Source: Haliclona indistincta (Eukaryota; Porifera; Demospongiae; Haplosclerida; Chalinidae). From it: a DNA stretch of 64,000 bases. Location: positions 7,134,191 to 7,198,190 of the forward strand of contig OZ024789.1 of NCBI GenBank assembly GCA_964017065.1, written 5' to 3'. Below the pieces are notes generated by a model that was not told where the DNA came from, did no database searches, and saw nothing but the letters and a program-made list of their open reading frames with translations. Position numbers and translations under genes: made by a program. Shown piece by piece: positions 54,720 through 64,000 of this stretch (position 1 is the first letter of the stretch; each line of letters begins with the position of its first letter).

Positions 54720-54939
54720 CTTGCTTTTTAAGTCACTTCGTGGCAAAGCAACAGTACAACACAAAGCAGCATACTTGACAAATGTCTTGTATGTCATAAG
54801 TTCAGTAGAGGTGAAAGTAGAGATAGCTTCAAAGAAATTGATAGCTGCTGTTTTAAAGTCACGAATCTGCATTGCATACAGTGCTCTGTAAACCTTGAGC
54901 CTGTTCCTTCGGTCCCAGTCACCACCCTCCTCAACAAGA
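54720..54939 (-). CDS. PSMD6: PSMD6 (Rpn7) internal coding exon
   Basis: A (CT)n-rich acceptor, CTCTCTCTCTAG, is the largest polypyrimidine tract in the gene. Donor AAGCAAG|GTTTGT. It encodes [20 protein letters not shown], then [20 protein letters not shown] and [11 protein letters not shown]. These are the central helical repeats of Rpn7, which pack against neighbouring lid subunits. The first base completes a Ser codon from the previous exon. Confidence 0.97.
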
Positions 54940-54940
54940 C

Positions 54941-54960
54941 TAGAGAGAGAGAGAGAGAGA
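54941..54960. repeat. (GA)n run forming the exon's polypyrimidine tract
   Basis: GAGAGAGAGAGAGAGAGA on the plus strand is the CT tract before the 54720-54939 exon on the minus strand. Length polymorphism here could alter splicing strength (inference). Confidence 0.7.
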
Positions 54961-55027
54961 AAACTAACAAGAGAAAAGATAAACTGAACGCCTGCAGGAC
55001 ATCATGTTGAATGCTTAGCTGTAGACA

Positions 55028-56449
55028 CATGATGCTCTACATCTCTCTCCCATTGAAGCGAATACAATAGCGCCATGTTTGTGACATCACTATAATTTAT
55101 ACGAGGTCACGACGAATCACACCTACGACACAGCAGCCACAGTCTAGCGCCACAACGGTTTTATTTCATCGAGCTTAGCTAATATCTATGTTGTAGAGAC
55201 ATGCTTAAGAACGAGCAAAGCGCAAACACAGCTTTTGATCGGCGCCATTCTTGCCGCTCAACAGTTAGCGACGCAGCGTACACAGAAATACGTAATCGAT
55301 AAACGCTCATATAGGATGAACATCATTATAACACGGCAGAGAATCGAAGTCACAGCTAAAAGTTGGTGTTCTCGATGACCGCATTTGCGCATGGATGAAT
55401 GTATCGCACTATTTTAAAAACTGGCGTAAACTACAAGTATCTGGCTATCCAGATATCAATTATCAAGCGATTTTTCTTAACTCGCAAAGATGTGCTGATT
55501 TCACCAAAATTCGCTAATCTCTGGGCTCATACTTCACTATGCTTGGATGTTAAGTTCTCTAACTTGCTGAGATTAAAACTGAATAGTCATTCAACCAGAC
55601 CGCAAAGAGAATTTTCTTAAGGTGGCGGTGCGCCAATTTAATGAGATTCATAACCACTTTGGTATTTTGTACAGGCGTGCTCCAGTATGCATTTTGTTTT
55701 GTCTATCGATAAACATCGATTATAGCAAGTTTTAGTCACAAAGTATTAGCTAAAGTGGAGCAGTGAGCTCGCCCAGCAAAGACCGGTCTGTGGCTGTTAT
55801 CTCCAGTTTGGGAAAGAACTTCGTTTACAGCTTGCTTGGGAAAGAACTTCGTTTACAGCTTACAAATTCCAGCGCGCACAGACGTTTAGAGCGATTTTTC
55901 GATACTCCTTGGTAACACTGCAAACAGCAAGCCTAGACCAGAAAAATTTCTTCAAACACAAATCTAGGTCGTATTACGGCAATTCGCTCTATACGTCTGT
56001 GGGCAACATGCTGCTGCGCTTGAAGCGCGTCGATCTATTGCTTGACAGTCGAGATAGCAGCCACAGACGCTTCATGTATTATCTCTGCCATACTGTTATG
56101 TAAATCGCCGTAGTTATAAAGTCTAGTTATTAGAAAAATGCACGTTGCGTGGGTGTTGAATATTAACTACGTGCACCGCCACCTTAATTCAGCTCCATAG
56201 TTTTTTCCTGGCCCTAACACATTTTTTCATAATTGCAAACCGATGTCTGGTACACAAGCAGCAACAAAATTAATTAATTTTACTGTCAACTAGCATAATC
56301 AGTCCAGATTTTCTGCACACACTACAGAATGATGTGTGAACACTCATAGCAAGTTTCAGTCCAATATCAACTATAGTTACTTTTCTGAATACAAAACATA
56401 CTTGTTAACCACAAAACACAAAAGTGGCTCCTCTAGATTAAAAGCACTG
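55028..56449 (-). mobile_element. Element C (relative of A and B), left-truncated, with nested TTAA MITE
   Basis: In reverse it follows A/B from the TIR (ends AGATTAAAAGCACTG at 56449, then TA) to about GAGATGTAGAGCATCATG, where similarity stops near 55028. The TTAA MITE T4 splits it. A and B give the uninterrupted sequence across that point. Confidence 0.85.
55621..56183. mobile_element. TTAA MITE T4 (GGTGGCGGTGC ends), 563 bp
   Basis: TTAA at 55617-55620 and 56184-56187. Ends GGTGGCGGTGCG and TGCACCGCCACC are inverted. Elements A and B read AATTTTCTTAACTCAGCTCC (reverse strand) at the same place, so the TTAA duplication is proven directly. Confidence 0.95.
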
Positions 56450-56547
56450 TAGGTATTACAAGTACTTTTTCCATCTACATAATAGTTTCATTCTTGTTCC
56501 CTTACTTTTGCAAGTGCTATCCCTAAACTTTCTAAAGTTTTTTATAC

Positions 56548-56693
56548 CTTTGAGCTCTATCAAGATTAACCTTGATCAGTTCATGGTCATTGTAAAACAA
56601 GCCAATACGCAACAGATAAAACACCACATCCATACGATAACCAAGAGCAACAGTCTTCTCATACGCTTGACGAAAAACACTCACTGCACTTTC
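56548..56693 (-). CDS. PSMD6: PSMD6 (Rpn7) internal coding exon
   Basis: Acceptor CTTTTCTACAG, donor CAAAG|GTATAA. It encodes ESAVSVFRQAYEKTVALGYR, then MDVVFYLLRIGLFYNDHELI, the strongly conserved TPR-like helices of Rpn7. It joins in phase 0 to GDK of the preceding exon and ends two bases into the next codon (Ser). Element C ends 98 bp downstream of the donor. Confidence 0.98.
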
Positions 56694-57042
56694 CTGTAGA
56701 AAAGAAAAAAGACTGTGTATAATTATTATAGGAATTCAGATACCAAGGATGACCCCAGAATAAAAATTTCAATTGACACTGGCTTTGAATGCCTGTTCTT
56801 GAATAAAGACCGCGCTAAAATCTTTAAACAGTTTGCCAATTACTTCAATGCATTGTGCTATCGGCTCCAAAGCTCCCCGTTCAAATCCCAGATGCTGACT
56901 TTTCACCTTTAAGCACCTTAATATCCTTCGCCCTCTGTTTCTTTCAGAAACTGCCTCAAATGACTATTTAGAACACTCAGACCGCATTTCTAACGCTTTT
57001 GGAGCATTTCTAGAGAGACTGCAAAATTTGACAAAAATTCAT
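56694..57042. other. Intron sequence, nothing recognised
   Basis: A worn frame (56715-56912) is not recognised. Confidence 0.35.
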
Positions 57043-57620
57043 TAACCCTTTAACCCCTATTGTCGCCATTTGTCGACATACATACTTCAGATACCATAAC
57101 TTTATCAAAAAGTGTTCAAATATTCCCAAATTAAGCTAAATTGAAGAATACAAAAACCCGTTAAAATCCAGTGGTTTTTGGCGCCCTCCACTAAACGTAA
57201 TGGCGGTGACGTTTTTCTATGGCTTCAGTGCAAACTCAACAGAAAACTAAATGGCCGCTAGAAAATTTTGAACATTTTACGGCTTAAGGACGCTTAGAAA
57301 ACACATTTTCACACATTCTCCATGATCTGGGCTACATTATGCACTCACCAAAATCACTGCTATTTGTATGTACTTTTCAGTAGCCAGCCCCAAAGTACTA
57401 ATGTTGAGAAAATTTGACAAGGTCGTTGCACTTTATTGGCTTCACTTCCGAAGTGGGAGGAACATCTTCATTGACTTTAGTGTGAGCAATTGCGGCTACT
57501 CACTGGCGAAAAAGGACGCAAATTTGAGACCGGTAGCACAAAAGACACACGAGATATTCACGAGAGAAGTGGTCAGCATTTACGAGGTTAATATCCTAGC
57601 AAGATAATTTAGTAATTAAC
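57043..57620. repeat. TTAACCCTTTAACCCC repeat family, copy I1
   Basis: Begins TTAACCCTTTAACCCCTATT and ends near TTTAGTAATTAACCCTT. About 80% similar by eye to 59166-59769. Short frames differ between copies. A hairpin TGTCG...CGACA sits about 25 bp from the left end. Confidence 0.75.
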
Positions 57621-57909
57621 CCTTCAAATGTGACGGGCATACGCGTTGCGACGTATTGTTTTTGCCGCGTCGCGAGGGTCGCGTCGCTAAGCTCTGAGAA
57701 TCATTGTGAACTAGGTTTAGCAGCGCAATAGCTTTGTAGACAACATTTGATGCTACAAAACGTTTGTAAAAGCTGGGAAGAAAACACTTTTTGACGAATC
57801 GATTGATTGTGTAATTCGCATCCAATGCACTAACATGTGAACATGATCAATGTGCATTAAACTGGATTACTTAAAACGATTTGAATGCGAATCAAATGCA
57901 CATCCAAAC

Positions 57910-58346
57910 TAGTCGGGCGTGGCCTGATCCATCACGTGCCGTATGGGTCAGGAGACACTAGTATCATCGAGTTGTACACTTTGCATGAAATCGTGCAATC
58001 CAATCAGATTGCAGCAAAGGTCGCGTCACATCCAGGTGGGTGGTAACTTAACTAACCACAGCGCGAGAACTCACCTCTATAGATGCAAGCAAGACCGCGA
58101 TTGAGCGACAAAGATGTTGAAAGAACAGCCACCAAGGCATGTAGGAGATTGGGCTACGACTACGACAGGCTCTCGGACAGGCTGAAAGGAGAACAGTTAT
58201 TACAACGTGGTTATTAACAAACGACACGTGATTAACTTTATTCATCACTCAATTATTGCGTAGTGCACATTCCAGAGCGACAACTCGATGATACTAGTGT
58301 CTCCTGACCCATACGTAGACGCGATGGGTCGGGCCGCGCCTGACTA
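57910..58346. mobile_element. TAG...CTA MITE, exact 9-bp TSD, copy 5 (divergent TIR)
   Basis: Starts TAGTCGGGCGTGGCCTGATC and ends GGCCGCGCCTGACTA. The TIRs are about 75 bp, including GACACTAGTATCATCGAGTT. CATCCAAAC is duplicated at 57901-57909 and 58347-58355. Same termini and target length as copies 1-4 but different TIR interior. No coding. Confidence 0.9.
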
Positions 58347-58546
58347 CATCCAAACAAGGTCCATGTGAAATTCCATGTTAATACTTTCTTGTTTCAAAAG
58401 TAAGCCAGTCGTAGGACAAACAATTCTCACTGCAAGTCCGACGAGAAAAACACAGAATCTAGCACCCAAATACATAGCAATGATTATAAACAACTCCTTC
58501 ACCAAAATTTTATATAACTGCATGACAAGAATGAACAGATTTCACG

Positions 58547-59057
58547 AAACCCTCGGCGTGTTGCACATTGTAGAGTTAGCTCCTTGGTTATAGTTTGCAG
58601 AAAGAGCTTTGCAGCTAAAGCCAACCTGCTTGCTATTGAAACTGCACTGCTAACCAGAAGACAGCAAAGTGCTGACCACAAGGACAAGGTGTGTCAAGTG
58701 GGCGTGACCGTGAACACTGAGTAGGTAGCCATTGATAGGCTTTTTCTTGAGATGTCTATGCACCCCCAGAGCTGTCCTGCAGTTTAGATGGAATCTACAA
58801 GTACCTAGGTAGTCAACTATGGGCGCTTTTGTCGTCAGAGAGGTCAAAGACGGCCGTCAAGGTGAGCCAGCCATAACTCGAGAACAAAAGCACTTTAGCA
58901 AAATCCACGAGTCACATTGCAAGCCATTGTCATGCTAAGCCTGTTCATACCTTTACCGAGTTTCAGAAGTGAGCGGTGGTCTCTGCAGCTAAATGAATGA
59001 ATGAACGAATGACAAACCAAGTACCGTAACCCTCGCGCATACGCGCCGAGGGTTAAT
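58547..59057 (-). mobile_element. Second copy of the 17918-18437 insert
   Basis: Reverse-strand match throughout, from CACGAAACCCTCGGCGTGTT to CGCGCCGAGGGTT. It ends in the same AACCCTCG hairpin. Not inside element A here, so it is an independent insertion. Confidence 0.8.
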
Positions 59058-59092
59058 AATGTACATGTCCCAATGGGCATTGGTGGTGTATA

Positions 59093-59173
59093 GGTTAACC
59101 CATGGCAACCGAGGCGGTACGCGATATAACCCCGAGGTTATATCGCGTACCACCACGGTGCCATGGGTTAACC
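59093..59173. repeat. 81-bp palindrome abutting repeat I2
   Basis: GGTTAACCCATGGCAACCGA... pairs with ...GCCATGGGTTAACC. The inner stem GGTACGCGATATAACC closes on a CCGA tip. The outer arm equals the end of the adjacent repeat (GGTTAACCC). Confidence 0.85.
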
Positions 59174-59769
59174 CTTTAACCCCTATTGTTGCCTTTTGGC
59201 AACATACATACTTCAGACACCATAACTTTCTCAAAAAGTGTTAAAATATCCCAAAATTAAGCCAAATTAAAGAATACAAATAACCGCAAAAAATTGACCG
59301 GTTTTCGGCGCGCGCCCTGCGCCAAACGTTATGGCAACGGCATTTTTCTATGGCTTCAGTGCAAATTCCACAACATTTTAGGAAAAACAAAATGACCGCC
59401 AAGAAAATTTGGACATTTTATGGCTTCAGGGTGCTCGCAAACACATTTTTGTGCATTCTCTATGATCTGGGCTACATTTTGCACTCACCAAAACCACTGC
59501 TATTTGTGTGTACTTTTCAGCAGCCAGCCCCAAAGTACTAACTTTGAGCAAAATTTGACGAGGTCGTTGCACTTTATCGGCTTCACTTTCGAAGTGGGAG
59601 GGGCATATTGACCGACTTGAGTGTGGGCAATTGCGGCTACTCACTGGCGTAAAAGGACGCAAATTTGAGACCAGTAGCACAAAAGACACACGAGATATTC
59701 ACGAGAGAAGTGGTCAGCATTTACGAGGTTAAAAATTCAGCTGGATAATTTAGTAATTAAAGGGTTAAC
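59166..59769. repeat. TTAACCCTTTAACCCC repeat family, copy I2
   Basis: Complete copy: GGTTAACCCTTTAACCCC on the left and AATTAAAGGGTTAACC on the right, so the ends are inverted. No coding supported. Confidence 0.78.
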
Positions 59770-60074
59770 CATTTTGTAGCCCAGGAGCTCAAGAATTCTG
59801 CTCTTGTGGTTACTAAACGAAGCGCTCAAGGTAGTAGAGCCTCCATTGAAGTCACCAGAGGCGAATGACAGCGCGTTGCTGAAAGACAGCAGTGTAATCT
59901 TGTGTGCGTTTTTGACGATGCCATCTTGTTGCTATGGTGTTGCTATGTGACGTCACTTCCTGGAAAATACTCGTATTTCCCATGGTATACAAGATTTAAC
60001 CACCAAGCGGTGACTTTGATCTTACGGTCGCCTGGGCTACAAGCATATACAATAATTGGGCAGTTATTACTCAC
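59770..60074. other. Intron next to a PSMD6 donor
   Basis: Contains the donor GTGAGTAATA. Otherwise nothing recognised. Confidence 0.4.
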
Positions 60075-60280
60075 CTTGTCACCAATTTGACATAGGTACT
60101 CTGCTTTCTTCATCAATGCATCCCTGCTCTCTATCTCCCCAAAATTTTTCTCAGCATCCTCTATTGCAGCATCAAGCTTTTCTAACTTGTTGACATTTGC
60201 TGCCTTGAGACGATCATACAGTTGATTGTCAACAGGTTGCTGGATGTCACTGCAAAGAGTGAGATAAAATGGCGCCATAT
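60075..60280 (-). CDS. PSMD6: PSMD6 (Rpn7) internal coding exon, first in the window
   Basis: Acceptor TTATTTTATCATACAG, donor GACAAG|GTGAGT. It encodes MAPFYLTLCSDIQQPVDNQL, then LKAANVNKLEKLDAAIEDAE and EIESRDALMKKAEYLCQIGD. This corresponds to about residues 49-117 of human PSMD6. The first two bases (AT) end a split codon, so at least one exon for the N-terminal ~48 residues lies upstream, and none is found before 64000. Seven exons together give about 341 codons with no stop. PSMD6 is an essential non-ATPase subunit of the 19S regulatory particle. Confidence 0.98.
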
Positions 60281-60363
60281 CTGTATGATAAAATAAGATG
60301 GAAATATTTATCATTGCCACTAGGTAGCAAGTGGTAGTATGTAGGGACGATCAAGATTCAAGA

Positions 60364-60686
60364 TGTTGGTTACAATGGGCCAAAACAAATATATAGTATC
60401 CATCTTTGCTATACTACATGTCTAGCTGGTTTAATCCATTTTATATTTTTGTGTACGAGTGCTTGCAAGAAATCAACGTCACCAAGGGTGTCTTCAACAA
60501 GCGGGCATGCAACTCAATGGCACTTATTCACTTTTCAATCGTATTATTAGATTTATACATAATACATGATCGCGCTTATTCCACTCTCATTATAATTGTT
60601 GACTCTCTCACTCTCTCTCACATTTTTTGTTATCATAAAATGGTCGACATAAAACTTTATCTTGTTGAATCCTCAAAGCGTCATCA
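60364..60686 (+). repeat. Putative 5' LTR of the BEL/Pao element
   Basis: Begins TGTTGGTTACAATGGGCC, a BEL-like start, and ends CATCA two bases before the primer-binding site. Length 323 bp. A TATA-like ATATATAG is at about 60391. It cannot be confirmed without the 3' LTR. Confidence 0.55.
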
Positions 60687-60688
60687 TT

Positions 60689-60706
60689 TGGTCCACCGAA
60701 CCGGAT
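60689..60706 (+). promoter_or_regulatory. Putative tRNA primer-binding site
   Basis: TGGTCCACCGAACCGGAT starts with TGG (complement of a tRNA CCA end) just after the putative LTR. The tRNA species is not assigned. Confidence 0.45.
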
Positions 60707-60831
60707 CTCTCTGTAAGCTTTCCTATTGTTATTGTGTCGTTTGAACCTTTCTGTCAGTCTCGGCGGCCGTGTCGTCGTGATACGATCTTTGCTCCCTTGG
60801 CACCACGTGCTCACTTTGACATTGTTTGACT

Positions 60832-63800
60832 ATGGCCTCTGCCGAAGAAATCTCCGCCGCTAAGAGGAGGAGAGGAGTTCCACGAGGATCCATGACCCGA
60901 TTGACGAACAAGCTGAAAGAATTGGAAGCTGCCCACGCAAGAACAGACCCTGCAAAACACTTATAGCCGCTCGTCAGCTGCTGAAGAAGCTTGATACCGT
61001 GGACACCGAATTCAAGAAGTTACACTTATCTGTGATCGATCTACTCAGTTCAGACGCTGATTTACGGAAAGAACAAGATGTTCTCGACGAACACGAGGAG
61101 TTGATCGATGACCTTAGCGCACGTACCAACCAACTCATTCTGAATTGTACAACAAACACAGAACCTGAGATTCGTACCGTAGCGCACAAACGTCTCACAC
61201 GCCTCCAGAAGACCATCGATGCTACTGGATCTGAAATTGCTAAGTTTGACAAGGAATCAACTATCGACAATTGTCTCGTACGTCAGCGAGAAGAACAGCT
61301 ACGTGAGTTCAAACAGGAACTGACCGACATCTCCAGATCCCTTGCTGCCGTAGACCTTGACGACAAGGACGAAGTTGCTGTACTTCAATCTACACTCGAT
61401 AAGACTATCTTCGACAATTCACTCAAGCTCAAGCGATTGTTGGAAGGAAAGGCTACTATATCATCAGCGACACCACATGACAGCACAGGAGTCAAGCTTC
61501 CGAAGGTCGATGTGCCCACGTTCAATGGTAATGTCCTATTCTGGAGATCGTTCTGGGAACACTTTTCCGTGTCCGTTGACAGTCGTAAAGCTCTTTCAGA
61601 TTCCGAGAAACTTGTGTATCTTCGTCACGCAGTGAAGGATGGTTCTGCAAAGCAAGTCATAGAAGGTTTGTCTCGCACAGGAGACAACTATGCAGAAGCC
61701 GTCAAATGTCTCAAATGTCGTTTTGATAGACCGAGACTAATTCACCAGACACACGTGAAGAAAATTCTCGACATACCACCACTCAAGCAAGGCAGTGGAA
61801 AGGAATTACGTTACCTACATGACACTGTGCAACAACATCTACGTGCTTTGAAGTGTATGGATTATGAACCATCTGGACCATTCGTCACATCAGTTCTCGA
61901 GCTAAAATTGGATACGGCTACTATGTTTGAATGGCAAAAGCACACGAGCGGATCTACCGAAGTCCCTCACTTCAACGACCTGCTCGAATTCGTGAACTTG
62001 CGCGCACAGGCTTCCGAGCACACCGTTCCAGACAGTGCCAAGAAACCAACTGGTAATGAAATGAAAAGGAAACCAGTACCCTGCTTTCCCGCTAATGCTT
62101 ATACACCGACTAGTGAACCCTGTCCAGTGTGCAAGACCGAAAGTCATCCTGTCTTTGCATGCACAAAATTCAGATCACTTCCTCACGATCGCATGATCAC
62201 AATGGTCAAAGAGAACAAGTTGTGTATCAACTGTCTCAGACCCGGGCATTTCTCTAAGCATTGCAAATCGTTGCACAAGTGCAAAGAGTGTCAGAAACCT
62301 CATCACTCTCTTCTCCATGTTGATCCGTCGCACACTCCTGCTGAGCCTCCATATCTACGGAATCCCGTGTCTTCCAATACTGCAACTGGTCTCAAGTCAA
62401 ATAATCTGTTGATGACTTGCCAAGTCTCAGTACTTGCTCCCAATGGTCTCTCTATAAAGGCTCGTGCACTTTTGGATTCTGGATCATCTACTTCTTTTGT
62501 CACTGAGCATCTTGCAAGATCTCTCCAGCTTCGACGCACAAAGCAGTTCAACCAAATATCTGGAATCACTGGGTTCTTGCCTTCCCACTCGTCTCAATCA
62601 GTTACATCGTTCCATGTGTCTCCCCTCAACTGTACGAGCAAGCAGTTCAACGTCTCAGCCATCATTGTCCCTCGTGTAACTTGTCCACTTCCTGTTTCTG
62701 CTGTTGCTCTGAATTCAAGTTGGGATCACCTGAATGGAATTCAGTTAGCGGACCCACAATTTGGCACACCTGGAACAATCGACATACTTCTCGGAGTAGA
62801 TATTTTCGTTGGTGCACTCCTGAATGGCCGGCGGTATGGTCCACCTGGTTTTCCTACTGCTCTAGAAACTGTGTTTGGTTGGGTATTGGCTGGAAACGCT
62901 GATCCACACTCTTTCAATAATATTGTCTCGTGTCATACAACCCTGTTGTCCAGTGATGACTTGCTCCGTCGATTCTGGGAAATCGAAGAAGCCGGTCTAG
63001 AAGGTCCAGTACGGTCTTCAGAAGAGCAGTCTGTGGTAAAACACTATCATGACAATCACTCTCGTTCTCCCGAAGGTCGATTCATTGTCCCTTTGCCGAA
63101 ACACTCCAATGCCCCTAATATTGGTGAATCTAGGTCACAAGCTGTCCGAAGGTTTCTCACTCTGGAACATTCACTTCATTCCAAAGGTGAATTCGACCAA
63201 TTTGCTGATGTCATGAAGGAATATTTCACATTGGGTCACGCTGAGGAAGTACCCATCATGGACCTGTATAAACCACCCAAACAGGTCTACTATATGCCCA
63301 TGCACGCTGTGAAGAAGGACTCCAGTGTGACTACCAAACTCAGGGTCGTATTTGACGCCTCAGCGAAGTCAAACACAGACGTATCTCTCAACGATACTTT
63401 AATGATCGGACCCACTGTGCACTCATCATTGGTGGACGTATTACTACGATTCAGACTGCATCCCATAGCACTCACAGCTGATATTAGCAAGATGTACAGA
63501 GCCATCGAACTCTCTCCTGCAGATAAGGACTATCATCGTTTCTTGTGGAGAGAATGCCGTGACAAGCCTCTTGTCGACTACCGAATGACACGTCTCACCT
63601 TTGGTGTATCAGCTTCGCCATTCGCAGCCAACATGACTGTCAAACAGAATGCTATCAACTTGAAGTCCAAGTATCCTCGTGCAGCAGCTGTGGTTGAAAC
63701 CTCCTTTTACGTAGACGATTGTCTAACAGGAGCAGCTACTGTGCCCGAAGCAGCTCAACTACAGACTGAGCTCCAGGAATTATTCTCTGAGGCCCAATTT

Positions 63801-64000
63801 ACTCTTCGCAAGTGGAAATCTTCTGATCCTGCAGCACTTGCACACGTCAAACCTGATCTTAAGGAAGAACACTTCACCCAAAGCATTCCCGAAGCAAACT
63901 GCTACGTCAAAACTCTTGGAGTCGAGTGGAATTCAGAAACTGATGTATTTCGTCTAGCCATTCCACAGCTACCAGTTCCTGAATCAGCTACAAAGCGACA
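60832..64000 (+). pseudogene. BEL/Pao gag-pol polyprotein (partial; one early frameshift)
   Basis: The first ATG (60832) opens a 43-codon frame ending at TAG 60964-60966. A -1 register joins a frame that then stays open to the window end (about 1010 codons). The likely lesion is loss of one A in the run near 60955. Programmed frameshifting is less likely because no slippery heptamer is present. In order: coiled-coil gag (to about 61450), DUF1759 region with TFNGNVLFWRSFWEHF (about 61490-61950), a C-x2-C-x4-H-x4-C zinc knuckle (about 62222-62265), a protease-like DSGSS at about 62475, and reverse transcriptase with LTADISKMY (about 63474) and YVDD (63708-63719). Codon usage and the single break suggest a recent insertion. 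Confidence 0.93.

Larger units (their letters stand above)
60364..64000 (+). mobile_element. BEL/Pao LTR retrotransposon, 5' part, runs off window
   Basis: A putative 5' LTR (60364-60686), primer-binding site and one long gag-pol frame follow in order. It lies antisense to PSMD6, starting 84 bp upstream of the 60280 acceptor. The 3' LTR and the RNase H/integrase region are outside. Confidence 0.9.

Noticed and set aside
60940..60970. Programmed -1 frameshift between the first ATG frame and gag-pol
   Set aside because: No X-XXY-YYZ heptamer at the junction (GCAAAACAC) and no clear downstream stem. A lost A in a homopolymer is simpler.

Overview
The window looks like nuclear DNA from an early-branching animal, most likely a marine invertebrate such as a demosponge. 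That placement is inferred from the mix of elements, not from a marker gene. It is AT-rich and packed with transposable elements. I see no operons, bacterial genes or CRISPR array.

One host gene organises it. Seven coding exons on the minus strand encode the proteasome lid subunit PSMD6/Rpn7, from about residue 49 of the usual ~389 to the stop codon. They lie at 60075-60280, 56548-56693, 54720-54939, 44288-44397, 40678-40846, 24030-24135 and 9137-9205. All have GT-AG borders and compatible phases. About 1 kb of coding sequence is spread over at least 51 kb, with introns of about 3.4, 1.6, 10.3, 3.4, 16.5 and 14.8 kb. The N-terminal exon(s) must lie beyond base 64000.

Nearly everything else is mobile DNA. 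From left to right: an ISL2EU-like element with a THAP/DDE transposase and a convergent YqaJ nuclease (2.9-6.0 kb); a hAT transposase fragment (12.3-13.6 kb); a TTAA-flanked inverted-repeat element (14.0-16.4 kb); Tc1/mariner-type non-autonomous elements (17.5-19 and 24.6-25.7 kb); a large element with tandem subterminal repeats (20.3-24.0 kb); an old BEL/Pao gag split by a 4.3-kb element that carries a 30-bp minisatellite (27.2-32.9 kb); a multi-level nest around a two-gene Tc1/mariner element (33.1-38 kb); a tyrosine-recombinase fragment (39.3-39.8 kb); several MITEs (40-59 kb); and a nearly intact BEL/Pao retrotransposon running off the right end (60.4-64 kb).

Many insertions can be proven inside the window, because uninterrupted sister copies or restored reading frames show the empty site. 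Three groups deserve attention. (1) Short elements ending TAG...CTA with 9-10-bp target duplications carry coding exons, a cysteine-rich zinc-binding exon and a RecQ-like helicase exon, suggesting an Academ/AcademH-type parent. (2) A TTAA-specific family begins GGTGGCGG. (3) Composite elements pair a MITE with a near-perfect palindrome whose stem differs between copies while its layout is kept.
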